Shown one piece after another: positions 8,359 through 15,634 of a DNA stretch of 64,000 nucleotides; the stretch's first letter is position 1; every line of letters begins with the position of its first letter. Below the pieces are notes generated by a model that did not search any database, was not told where the DNA came from, and saw only the letters and a program-made list of their open reading frames with translations. Made by a program: the position numbers and the translations under genes. This DNA comes from Firm-08 sp045546995 (GTDB taxonomy: Bacteria; Bacillota; Clostridia; Oscillospirales; QAKW01): contig JAZQDW010000055.1 in NCBI GenBank assembly GCA_045546995.1, positions 1-64,000 on the forward strand. The letters run 5' to 3'.

Positions 8359-9628
8359 ACGTATTCTGTACTTTTTTACACAACTTGTACATCTCTTCGG
8401 CGGCCAGTCGTGCTTTGGCAACGATACATTCATCTTTGGGAAAACAGTAGTACAAACAATCCTTGTTGCCGATGCAAATGATATCGCCGATTTCATACCA
8501 ATTAAAGTCAGCGTTCAAACTGAAGGTGGCAAGGGGACCTTGATTGTACAACATTGTACCGTCAGCTGCGGTGAGGGTAAATCCGTTTTCATCGTGGGTC
8601 AGCCGTCCGGCGCCGACGGTATACAGCGCCTTATAATCCAGCATAAGACCGATTTCTTTGACGCCGACGTCCAGCTTGTATTGTCCGCTTTCCAGCTCTT
8701 TGCGCACACACTGTCGTTGCCAGTCAAACCAGTGGGGGATGTGCGGTATTTCTGTTTTGCCGCTTTCTGCCCTCATTTCGCCATCCTCGGTCAGCCGATA
8801 TACCTTTCCGCAGGCATTGCAACGCAACGTTTCGCCTTTGCCCACGGTTTTTCCTTCGCTGTTACACGCCGGGCAACGGTAAAGAATGCGCTCCAAACCT
8901 TCGGCGCGATGAGGCTCGGTAATTCTTACACCTGCCTTCTTTTGTTGAGCAAAGTTATCAAAGGCGAATGCACCGTCGATTTTTTTGTCAATTTCTTGAA
9001 CACTTAACGTTTCAATTTCACTTTGTGTCAGCAGGCAATTGACGTGGGCGCTTACGTTTACCTTCCGTTTACGCAAATTGTTGTACAACGGTTGCCGCAG
9101 ATAGGCGCCGTCGGTGATCACCGTGATTACGGGTACGTTCATTTTTTTGACAAGCGTTCCCAGCTTGCGCGGCAATATCGTCGTACGTCCGTCAAAACTG
9201 TATCCGGCTTCCGGAAACATCAATACGCTGGTTTTGTTTTTTCGTACCGAATGAAGCATATCCATGATCAGGCGTACGTCTGTGACGTATTTTTGGGTTG
9301 GGATGCAGCCCAGCAACTTCATCAGCCACGCCTTACCGACAAAGCTGTCTGTGGTACTGACGATGGCAAACGGTTTTGGAAAAAATATTTTATAAGCGAT
9401 TTGCATATCAATGAAACTGGAATGATTCATCAGTATCAGATATGGGCCTTTACCGGCAGCATCCATTCGTTGATACGTTGCATTAAAACGAGTAAAAAAT
9501 AACTCCGGCAGGGATATGATGCGAATGAGCAATCCTAAGATCCACCACGGCTTTTGCGGTTTGCTGTGCTTGGGACGTTTTTGCGCCAAGGCACGGGCAA
9601 GGGACATTCGTTTTGTTTTGATTTTCAT
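8357..9628 (-). CDS. PlsC-like lysophospholipid acyltransferase with C-terminal zinc ribbon
   Basis: The N-terminal half is a 1-acyl-glycerol-3-phosphate acyltransferase domain: membrane-active helix about residues 28-46, catalytic HX4D in NHSSFID (His69, Asp74), and the substrate-binding FPEAGYSFDG at 138-147. Such enzymes acylate a lysophospholipid from acyl-ACP or acyl-CoA. From residue about 250 it carries a separate zinc-ribbon with CPAC (252-255) and CNAC (270-273), then a beta-rich tail of about 130 residues that I do not recognise. At 423 residues it is nearly twice the length of PlsC. It is a single-gene minus-strand unit with its own promoter. Confidence 0.85.
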   Translation of the reverse strand: MKIKTKRMSLARALAQKRPKHSKPQKPWWILGLLIRIISLPELFFTRFNATYQRMDAAGKGPYLILMNHSSFIDMQIAYKIFFPKPFAIVSTTDSFVGKAWLMKLLGCIPTQKYVTDVRLIMDMLHSVRKNKTSVLMFPEAGYSFDGRTTILPRKLGTLVKKMNVPVITVITDGAYLRQPLYNNLRKRKVNVSAHVNCLLTQSEIETLSVQEIDKKIDGAFAFDNFAQQKKAGVRITEPHRAEGLERILYRCPACNSEGKTVGKGETLRCNACGKVYRLTEDGEMRAESGKTEIPHIPHWFDWQRQCVRKELESGQYKLDVGVKEIGLMLDYKALYTVGAGRLTHDENGFTLTAADGTMLYNQGPLATFSLNADFNWYEIGDIICIGNKDCLYYCFPKDECIVAKARLAAEEMYKLCKKVQNT

Positions 9629-9660
9629 ACATTCATCCTCCGAGTTTTACCTCTGTATTT

Positions 9661-9689
9661 ATTTTACAATATTAGTGCCCAAAATACAA
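9661..9689 (-). promoter_or_regulatory. Putative promoter of the plsC-like gene (minus strand)
   Basis: Reading the minus strand, TTGTAT and TAAAAT are 17 bp apart, about 30 bp upstream of the start codon. Confidence 0.4.
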
Positions 9690-9707
9690 GGAGAAATGAC
9701 GCCCTGC

Positions 9708-9743
9708 AAAAATAAAGTGACCGCCGTGGCGGTCACTTTATTT
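9708..9743 (-). terminator. Rho-independent terminator of the GH99-like gene
   Basis: A 16-bp perfect hairpin arm (9710-9725 with 9728-9743, core GTGACCGCC) lies directly after the minus-strand stop codon at 9748 and is followed on that strand by a T-rich tract. Confidence 0.85.
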
Positions 9744-9747
9744 GATT

Positions 9748-10857
9748 TCAGTCAAGAAATACCTTTTTAATAGCTTCCAGGTAGCCGTATCCGGTCAGGT
9801 TGTCCGGCTCGAGATAGCTGCCTTCCGTCCATTCGTTCCAGGAATTGATGGTGATCAGGGGAACGGGCAGATCGTGGGTATCAACGTAGTCTTTTGCGGC
9901 CTTGAGCGCCTGTTCAAAGCGTTCGGGAGAACTTCCTGTGGTCAGCATCGGTTGATTTTTGGTATAGCGGGGCGTGTTATCCCAGCCAACGGAAACGTGG
10001 GGGAAATATGGTGTTTTTGAAAAGTCGCGGTCGTAATCGGCATATTTTGCCTTGATGCGCTTTAATACCTCCAGATAATCGCCGGTGGTGTCTGCCATCT
10101 GACGGTACTGATAATTGGAAAAGCTGTCATAGCCCAGTGCTTCAAATCCCTGCGCATCATATACCATCTTTGCAAGCTCCGGATTGCGGCGGAACATACC
10201 CATAGAAGGACAATTGGCTTGCAAATGAAGACCGGGGAAGCCGGCCTTTACGGTTTCTTCTCTGAAATACTCCAACGCTTTTATGGTTTCCTCAACAGAG
10301 CCCAGGCCTTTGATCAGATTAAACAATTCGTAAATCATAAATACGGGCTTGCCGTCGATTTTGTAATAATTGGGCTTATGGAAATACTTTTCGATCACGC
10401 GGTGTACCACGTGCTGAAAACGGATAAAATCTACCTTGCCATCCCAGATGACGTCCTCGTCATAGTCGTCGGCAATTCTTCTGTCCCACAGGTGGGTGGC
10501 GTCATGATTGGCCCACATCAGGTAAAATTTCATATTCTTATTATTGGGGGCTTTCAGAAAACCGTCGTTCAGACAATTCTCCAAAAACGGACGATCGTCG
10601 TACCAATACCAGTCATAGATAAAAACGTTAACGCCGTGACGAAGGGCGCAGTTGATCTGCATTTCCATTACGTCGGGGTTGGCCTCGTTGACATATCCCC
10701 ACAACGGCTTTCTCGGCCAGATTTGATCGGGGCCTTTGGACCAACAGTTCTTTACCGTTTCCCATTCGCCCATGCCCTCCGGCCAAAACATATGGGTGCG
10801 GCGTTCATCTCCGGTATAAGAAGGCCAGATAATTGCTGCAATATCGTATTGTTTCAT
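9748..10857 (-). CDS. GH99/WbsX-like glycoside hydrolase domain protein
   Basis: This 369-residue protein matches the WbsX-like family (glycoside hydrolase 99-like TIM barrel) often found in polysaccharide gene clusters. Recognisable pieces are AIIWPSYTGDERR near the start, the GVNVFIYDWYWYDDRPFLE segment, MKFYLMWANHD, and the closing INSWNEWTEGSYLEPD motif that carries acidic active-site candidates. There is no signal peptide, so it acts in the cytoplasm or is not exported by Sec. It stands alone between a promoter and a terminator, about 19 kb from the polysaccharide cluster. Whether it hydrolyses or transfers sugars is not settled for the family. Confidence 0.82.
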   Translation of the reverse strand: MKQYDIAAIIWPSYTGDERRTHMFWPEGMGEWETVKNCWSKGPDQIWPRKPLWGYVNEANPDVMEMQINCALRHGVNVFIYDWYWYDDRPFLENCLNDGFLKAPNNKNMKFYLMWANHDATHLWDRRIADDYDEDVIWDGKVDFIRFQHVVHRVIEKYFHKPNYYKIDGKPVFMIYELFNLIKGLGSVEETIKALEYFREETVKAGFPGLHLQANCPSMGMFRRNPELAKMVYDAQGFEALGYDSFSNYQYRQMADTTGDYLEVLKRIKAKYADYDRDFSKTPYFPHVSVGWDNTPRYTKNQPMLTTGSSPERFEQALKAAKDYVDTHDLPVPLITINSWNEWTEGSYLEPDNLTGYGYLEAIKKVFLD

Positions 10858-10885
10858 AGATAAACCTCCTATGTTTTATGGTTTA

Positions 10886-10915
10886 ATTATACCACCGATT
10901 TTTGCCGTCGGTCAA
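10886..10915 (-). promoter_or_regulatory. Putative promoter of the GH99-like gene (minus strand)
   Basis: On the minus strand TTGACC and TATAAT are 18 bp apart, about 30 bp upstream of the ATG at 10857. Confidence 0.6.
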
Positions 10916-10945
10916 TGAATCAAAAGAATATTTCAGTAACATATA

Positions 10946-10974
10946 TTTACAAAACTGTACTTTGTTGGTATAAT
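10946..10974 (+). promoter_or_regulatory. Putative promoter of the MBL-fold gene
   Basis: TTTACA (10946-10951) and TATAAT (10969-10974) are 17 bp apart, with a short leader to the ATG at 10999. It is divergent from the minus-strand promoter beside it. Confidence 0.6.
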
Positions 10975-10998
10975 TGAAATACAGTTTGGAGGGATTTT

Positions 10999-11778
10999 AT
11001 GTCTTTTGAGAAAATGACTGAATATATCTATCGCCTAAAAGTACCTTTTGAAAAGATTTATACAGCGGTGTGGCTTGTAATTGATGGTGACAGTCATATC
11101 GTTTTCGATGCCGCGACTACCCGGGAAGACGTGGAACGAATTATCGTTCCTGCTCTGCAGGTGATGGGGGTAAAACCAACGCATTTGATCTGTTCACATC
11201 ATCACGATGACCACAGTGGAGGTATATTCGAATTGTCACGGCATTTTCCGCAGGCGGCGGTAATGGCATTTGATCCGCAACGATATTCCGAACTGTCGGC
11301 CAAATTACTTGCAAATTTTGATCCGATAAGTGAGCATATCTGTTCGGTAAGCCTCCCGGGGCACACAAAGGATATGATGGGACTATTTGACGAGCGTAGC
11401 AATACGTTGATTGCCGGTGATGCGTTGCAGCAGGACGGCGTGGATCGATGGGGAACGTGTGTGATCGACCCGGCGGCATATTTTGCAACGCTGGATTTTG
11501 TGAGAAAACTGCATCCCGAACGGTTACTGACATCTCATGATTTTGTGCCCTTGGGTGCTGATATTCGAGGGGGCGAAGCGGTGCTATCCGCTTTGGAATA
11601 CTGTAAAATCAGCGTGATGCGAGTGTGGGATATCGTGGCGCAAAATCACGGTAAGTCGATCGATGAGATTTGCACGTTGGTCAATGCAGCTGCGCCGGGA
11701 ATGCCGCCTGTTGCCAAAGCGACGGTGCGTGCTTTGTCGACGGAATATAAAAAACTTTCTGATTTGGAAAAGGATTGA
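10999..11778 (+). CDS. Metallo-beta-lactamase fold hydrolase
   Basis: The 259-residue protein is an MBL-fold hydrolase (glyoxalase II/thioesterase-like). The zinc motif HxHxDH is SHHHDDHSGG with His67, His69, Asp71 and His72; the third ligand region is LPGHTKDMMGLFDE and the bridging Asp is in LIAGDALQQDG. A C-terminal helical part (HGKSIDEICTLVNAAAPG onward) resembles the helix-rich tail of LACTB2-like thiolesterases. It has its own promoter, follows a GGAGGGATTTT ribosome binding site and is 29 bp upstream of the AraC regulator, so the two are probably cotranscribed. Hydrolysis of an acyl thioester would suit the acyl-CoA island downstream, but this is inference. Confidence 0.85.
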   Translation: MSFEKMTEYIYRLKVPFEKIYTAVWLVIDGDSHIVFDAATTREDVERIIVPALQVMGVKPTHLICSHHHDDHSGGIFELSRHFPQAAVMAFDPQRYSELSAKLLANFDPISEHICSVSLPGHTKDMMGLFDERSNTLIAGDALQQDGVDRWGTCVIDPAAYFATLDFVRKLHPERLLTSHDFVPLGADIRGGEAVLSALEYCKISVMRVWDIVAQNHGKSIDEICTLVNAAAPGMPPVAKATVRALSTEYKKLSDLEKD

Positions 11779-11807
11779 CCTAAGTCATATATTAACGGTG
11801 CTTGAGT

Positions 11808-12695
11808 ATGAGTGTTTTATTTAGTGACGGCAAATACTTTATTGACGGCCTGGCGGCCGTAGTTTTAAACAAGGCGGCAGACGGTATTACGCCGCATACC
11901 CATGATTTTATAGAGCTTGTGTACGTTTTGCATGGCAGATGTATGCAAACGGTGGACGAGGTGGATTATCCGATGAGCCGCGGTGATATGCTGTTGATAA
12001 ACTATAACAGCACACATAGCTTTGTTTGTGAATCGGATCTGGAATACGTTAATATTTTGATCAAACCGGAGATGGTGTGCGGCAGTCTCAGTGGCTCGGA
12101 AAATGCTTTTGTATTGCTGGAATTGGAGGATTACGAGGCGTTTCGCAGTATCGTTAATCGGGATAATTGTTTGATACACTTTGAGGGAAATGAGCGTAAA
12201 GAGCTGGAGATGCTGATCCATTATTTACTGGAAGAAAGCAACTCGGGTAAAGCGGGCGCCGATTTTGCCTTGCGTTCCGGTTTTAATTTGTTGTTGATTT
12301 CGGTATTTCGCAAAATGTCGTTATCCATACGTTCTGATCTGGAGGGGATAGACGAACGATTGCTGGAGTACATCAAGACGAACTGTGCTCAGGCGTTAAG
12401 TTTGGAGAATCTTGCAAAACGCTGCGGATACAACACCTGCTATTTCAGCCGATTGTTTAAGCGATTGGTCGGCGTTACCTTTACCGAGTATCTATGTTCC
12501 TGCCGAATCGATAAGGCGTGCAGGCTTTTACGTGAGACCGATCTGACCGTTGAACGGGTGATCGCAGAATGCGGATTTTCCAATCGAACCAAGTTTTTTT
12601 CCGACTTTGTAAAAAAGATCGGCATGACGCCGCTGAATTACCGGAAAAAAATTAAAATTAGTGAAAAAATACTTGACAAGTCTTTTTCGCGGTGA
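11808..12695 (+). CDS. AraC family transcriptional regulator
   Basis: This 295-residue regulator has an N-terminal cupin sensor (ITPHTHDFIELVYVLHG, then MSRGDMLLINYNSTHSF) and a C-terminal pair of helix-turn-helix motifs (LSLENLAKRCGYNTCYFSRLFKRLVG and LTVERVIAECGFSNRTKFFSDFVKK with the conserved GMTPLNYRKK tail). The cupin sensor probably binds a small ligand, often a sugar, but no ligand can be named. ATG 11808 is preferred; an in-frame TTG lies two codons upstream. The stop codon lies between the -35 and -10 boxes of the next promoter, so this gene abuts the Ile T-box transcription unit and may regulate it or its own operon. Confidence 0.88.
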   Translation: MSVLFSDGKYFIDGLAAVVLNKAADGITPHTHDFIELVYVLHGRCMQTVDEVDYPMSRGDMLLINYNSTHSFVCESDLEYVNILIKPEMVCGSLSGSENAFVLLELEDYEAFRSIVNRDNCLIHFEGNERKELEMLIHYLLEESNSGKAGADFALRSGFNLLLISVFRKMSLSIRSDLEGIDERLLEYIKTNCAQALSLENLAKRCGYNTCYFSRLFKRLVGVTFTEYLCSCRIDKACRLLRETDLTVERVIAECGFSNRTKFFSDFVKKIGMTPLNYRKKIKISEKILDKSFSR

Positions 12696-12701
12696 TAGAA
12701 T
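12673..12701 (+). promoter_or_regulatory. Promoter of the Ile T-box transcript
   Basis: Consensus TTGACA (12673-12678) and TAGAAT (12696-12701) with a 17-bp spacer. The promoter overlaps the last codons of the AraC gene. Confidence 0.8.
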
Positions 12702-12707
12702 ACTAGC

Positions 12708-12981
12708 AAATAAAGGCTGTGACGAAGACGGCTTTAAATATTCTGTTTGCAGAGAGTCGATGGTTGGTGTAAATCGACAGCAGGTGTTTAAAACAGCCCA
12801 TCACTTCCGAGCCGGAGGTCCGAACATCTTTTTGATCAGTAGATGCCTCTCGTGATTGCTGCGTAAATGCATAGGAATTGTTGGATTCCAAGAGTGGCAG
12901 TTTTTAAAACTGCAATTTGAGTGGTACCGCGGATGTGTTTTTCACACTCGTCTCAAAGTTTTTTGAGGCGAGTGTTTTTTA
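12708..12981 (+). promoter_or_regulatory. T-box riboswitch, isoleucine specifier (ATC)
   Basis: The leader shows the T-box landmarks in order: TGACGAAGA at the base of Stem I, an AGAGAGTCGATGG element with GGTTGGTG distal loop, specifier region, and the T-box sequence TGAGTGGTACCGCGG at 12918-12932 followed by an intrinsic terminator. By aligning to the known arrangement of specifier codon, one purine, then CTTC-CGAG, the codon is ATC at 12800-12802, isoleucine. TGGT in the antiterminator bulge would pair with the ACCA end of a tRNA with discriminator A, as expected for tRNA-Ile. Uncharged tRNA-Ile should therefore switch on the ligase gene downstream. This leader fills the 314-bp gap before the gene. 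Confidence 0.93.
12945..12981 (+). terminator. T-box regulated terminator (Ile leader)
   Basis: CACTCGTCTCAAA pairs with TTTGAGGCGAGTG and is followed by six T residues. It competes with the antiterminator that contains the T-box sequence. Confidence 0.85.
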
Positions 12982-13009
12982 TTTTCAAACTATTAAGGGA
13001 GGTATAGTT

Positions 13010-15274
13010 ATGTCTATGGAAGAAACCAACAAACTTTTAGAGGTGGCCGGCCGTATTAAGGAGATGCGCGAAATTATTGGCTTTTCCGTGATAGAAATGG
13101 CTGCTAAAACTGAGGTTACCGTTGAAGAGTACGAACAGTATGAAAACGGTAAAATGGATTTTCCGTTTTCCTTTATTCATAAATGTTCGTTGGCCTTTGA
13201 TATTGGCATTACCGATTTGCTGGAAGGAAAAAGCGCGCGGTTGTCCTCCTATACCATCACCAGAAAAGGTGAGGGGCAACAAACGGCGAAGGAAAACGGC
13301 ATTGAGATCCACAATCTTGCGCCGATGTTCCGTAAAAAGATTGCGGAGCCCCATTGGGTACACTACGAATACAGTGAGCAATTACAGGATAAGCCGATCC
13401 ATCTGGCAACGCACTCCGGTCAGGAGTTTGACTACGTTTTAAGCGGGCGCCTGAAAATTCAGGTGGGTGATAACATTGAGTATCTGAACGCCGGAGACAG
13501 CATTTACTACAATTCTTCCGAGCCTCACGGTATGATTGCCGTGGACGGTGCAGACTGTACTTTTGTGGCAGTCGTATTACCCGGTGAGGACGTGCAGGAG
13601 GTTTCCGTTCGGAAAAACCTGGTTACCGCTCACACCGAAAAGCAGTGGGTCAGCGATCGCTTTATTAAAACCGTTGAAGACGAAAACGGTTTGCTGCAGT
13701 CCATTGATTTTGAAAATGAAGATACCTTTAACTTTGCCTTTGATATTGTGGATGCTATCGCCAAAAAAGAACCTGACAAGCTCGCAATGATCCACTTGAC
13801 AAAAGATAAAGTGGAACGCCGTTTGTCGTTTAACGATATGAAACGCGCCTCGGCACAGTGCGCCAACTATTTCAAATCTTTGGGCATCAAAAAGGGTGAC
13901 CGCGTTATGCTGGTGCTGAAGCGTCACTATCAGTTCTGGTTTTCCATGCTGGGCCTGCACAAGCTGGGCGCTATTGCAATTCCCGCTACCAATCAGCTGG
14001 TGGAAAAAGACTTTGAGTATCGCTTTAATGCGGCCGGCGTCAGCGCAATTATAGCAACGGCAGACGGCGATGTACCTCATCAGGTAGAACTTGCTGAAAA
14101 GAATAGTCCCACTTTGAAACTTAAACTGCTGGTGGGTGCCGAACGCGAGGGCTGGAGAAACTTTGACGAAGAATTCCCGCTGTTCAGCGCGCATTTCTAT
14201 CGTAATGAGGAAACCGCCTGCGGCGACGATCCGATGTTGATGCTTTTCACCTCCGGAACGACGGGCTATCCGAAGATCGCCAGCCATAGTTATAAATATG
14301 CTTTGGGTCATTACGTGACGGCAAAGTATTGGCATGGTGTAACGGATAACGGCTTGCACTTTACCATTTCCGATACCGGCTGGGGCAAGGCCCTGTGGGG
14401 TAAGCTTTACGGTCAATGGCTGTGTGAGAGCGCAGTATTCACCTATGATTTCGATCGTTTCTCCGCCGCTGATATTTTGCCTTTGTTTGCCAAGTATCAA
14501 ATCACCACCTTCTGCGCGCCTCCTACGATGCTGCGTATGCTGATCAAAGAGGATATTTCCAAGTATGATCTTTCCTCCATTCGTCATATGACAACTGCGG
14601 GCGAGGCGCTCAATCCTGAGGTATACCTTCAGTTTGAAAAGGCGACGGGATTGCAGATCATGGAGGGCTTTGGCCAAACGGAAACCACATTGAGCATCGC
14701 CAACCTGATGGGCGGTACGCATAAGCTTGGCTCGATGGGAAAACCTTCGCCGCTCTATGATGTTGATATCGTGGATGCCGATGGCAAGACGGTGGATGTC
14801 GGTGAGGTCGGCGAGATCGTGATCCGTACCTCCGACAAGGTTCCTTGCGGTTTGTTTTTGGGATACTATCGCAACGAAGACGCAACAAAAGAGGTACACC
14901 ACGACGGTTATTATCATACCGGTGATACTGCCTGGCGTGACGAGGACGGATTCTATTGGTATGTGGGCCGTGTGGACGATGTGATCAAATCTTCCGGCTA
15001 TCGCATCGGTCCCTTTGAGATCGAAAGCGTTATCATGGAATTGCCTTATGTGTTGGAATGCGGCGTTTCTGCCGCCCCCGACGAGGTCAGAGGGCAGGTG
15101 GTTAAGGCCAGTATCGTACTTGTAAAAGGCACCGAGGGCACGGATGAACTGAAAAAAGAAATTCAGGATTACGTTAAGAAGCGTACTGCTCCTTATAAGT
15201 ATCCGCGTATTGTCGTCTTCCGTGACGAATTGCCCAAAACCATCAGCGGCAAGATCCAAAGAAATAAACTGTAA
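13010..15274 (+). CDS. XRE-cupin-acyl-CoA ligase fusion under Ile T-box control
   Basis: The 754-residue protein has three parts: an XRE-type helix-turn-helix (about 12-70, RIKEMREIIGFSVIEMAAKT), a cupin domain (about 113-190, ending GDSIYYNSSEPHGMIAV) and an AMP-forming acyl-CoA synthetase (about 230-754). The ligase part has the ATP loop LFTSGTTGYPKIASH near 413, the GEALNPEVY and EGFGQTET motifs, YHTGDTAW, the hinge VGRVDDVIKSSGYRIGPFE, and the catalytic Lys748 in SGKIQRNKL. It should convert a short carboxylic acid plus CoA and ATP to acyl-CoA. The Ile T-box points to 2-methylbutyrate as substrate (inference). I chose ATG 13010 behind AAGGGAGGTATAGTT; the frame runs further upstream only through the T-box. 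Confidence 0.9.
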   Translation: MSMEETNKLLEVAGRIKEMREIIGFSVIEMAAKTEVTVEEYEQYENGKMDFPFSFIHKCSLAFDIGITDLLEGKSARLSSYTITRKGEGQQTAKENGIEIHNLAPMFRKKIAEPHWVHYEYSEQLQDKPIHLATHSGQEFDYVLSGRLKIQVGDNIEYLNAGDSIYYNSSEPHGMIAVDGADCTFVAVVLPGEDVQEVSVRKNLVTAHTEKQWVSDRFIKTVEDENGLLQSIDFENEDTFNFAFDIVDAIAKKEPDKLAMIHLTKDKVERRLSFNDMKRASAQCANYFKSLGIKKGDRVMLVLKRHYQFWFSMLGLHKLGAIAIPATNQLVEKDFEYRFNAAGVSAIIATADGDVPHQVELAEKNSPTLKLKLLVGAEREGWRNFDEEFPLFSAHFYRNEETACGDDPMLMLFTSGTTGYPKIASHSYKYALGHYVTAKYWHGVTDNGLHFTISDTGWGKALWGKLYGQWLCESAVFTYDFDRFSAADILPLFAKYQITTFCAPPTMLRMLIKEDISKYDLSSIRHMTTAGEALNPEVYLQFEKATGLQIMEGFGQTETTLSIANLMGGTHKLGSMGKPSPLYDVDIVDADGKTVDVGEVGEIVIRTSDKVPCGLFLGYYRNEDATKEVHHDGYYHTGDTAWRDEDGFYWYVGRVDDVIKSSGYRIGPFEIESVIMELPYVLECGVSAAPDEVRGQVVKASIVLVKGTEGTDELKKEIQDYVKKRTAPYKYPRIVVFRDELPKTISGKIQRNKL

Positions 15275-15282
15275 AAGAAGTA

Positions 15283-15311
15283 TTGACAAACTTTTTTACT
15301 TGTGATACTAT
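15283..15311 (+). promoter_or_regulatory. Promoter of the Val T-box transcript
   Basis: TTGACA (15283-15288) and TACTAT (15306-15311), 17-bp spacer, beginning only nine bases after the stop codon of the previous gene, with no terminator between. Confidence 0.8.
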
Positions 15312-15317
15312 TTATTA

Positions 15318-15601
15318 TAAATTATAAAGGCGTTGACGAAGAGGGTATGGATGATCCTTTCTTAAGAGAGATGGCGTTTGGTGCAAGCCATTGAAAGACC
15401 TCCGTATTTGTAGCTTCCGAGTCGGGAAAAAGAAAGCTTGTTTTCAGGTCAGTAGAATTTCCCCGTGATTGCTGCGTAAAGGCATAAGGATTGTTGGATC
15501 CTGAGTGGCGGTTTAATACTGCAATTTGAGTGGTACCGCGGGTGAAACGAATTTTCGGCACTCGTCTCAAAGTCATTACTTTGGGATGGAGTGCCTTTTT
15601 C
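15318..15601 (+). promoter_or_regulatory. T-box riboswitch, valine specifier (GTA)
   Basis: Landmarks are GTTGACGAAGA at the base of Stem I, AGAGATGGCGTTTGGTGCAA in the distal loop, CGTGATTGCTGCGTAAAGGC shared almost exactly with the Ile leader, and TGAGTGGTACCGCG at 15527-15540. The bases preceding CTTCCGAG are GTA-G, giving the specifier GTA (valine) at 15410-15412; the residue after the codon is G rather than the usual A. This leader covers the 360-bp gap before the second ligase gene and should control the long operon through ilvE. Confidence 0.9.
15557..15601 (+). terminator. T-box regulated terminator (Val leader)
   Basis: GGCACTC...CAAAGT pairs with ACTTTG...GAGTGCC around CATT, followed by a T tract. 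Located directly after the T-box sequence. Confidence 0.8.
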
Positions 15602-15634
15602 GTGATGACCCCGTCCCGGAAACGGAGAAAAAGT

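Noticed and set aside
12917..13009. Upstream extension of the first ligase frame to 12917
   Set aside because: This extension runs through the T-box antiterminator and terminator; the AAGGGAGGTATAGTT site directly before ATG 13010 and the start of the XRE domain fix the real start.
15530..15634. Upstream extension of the second ligase frame to 15530
   Set aside because: It also begins inside the T-box and crosses the terminator; ATG 15635 behind ACGGAGAAAAAGT is the likely start.
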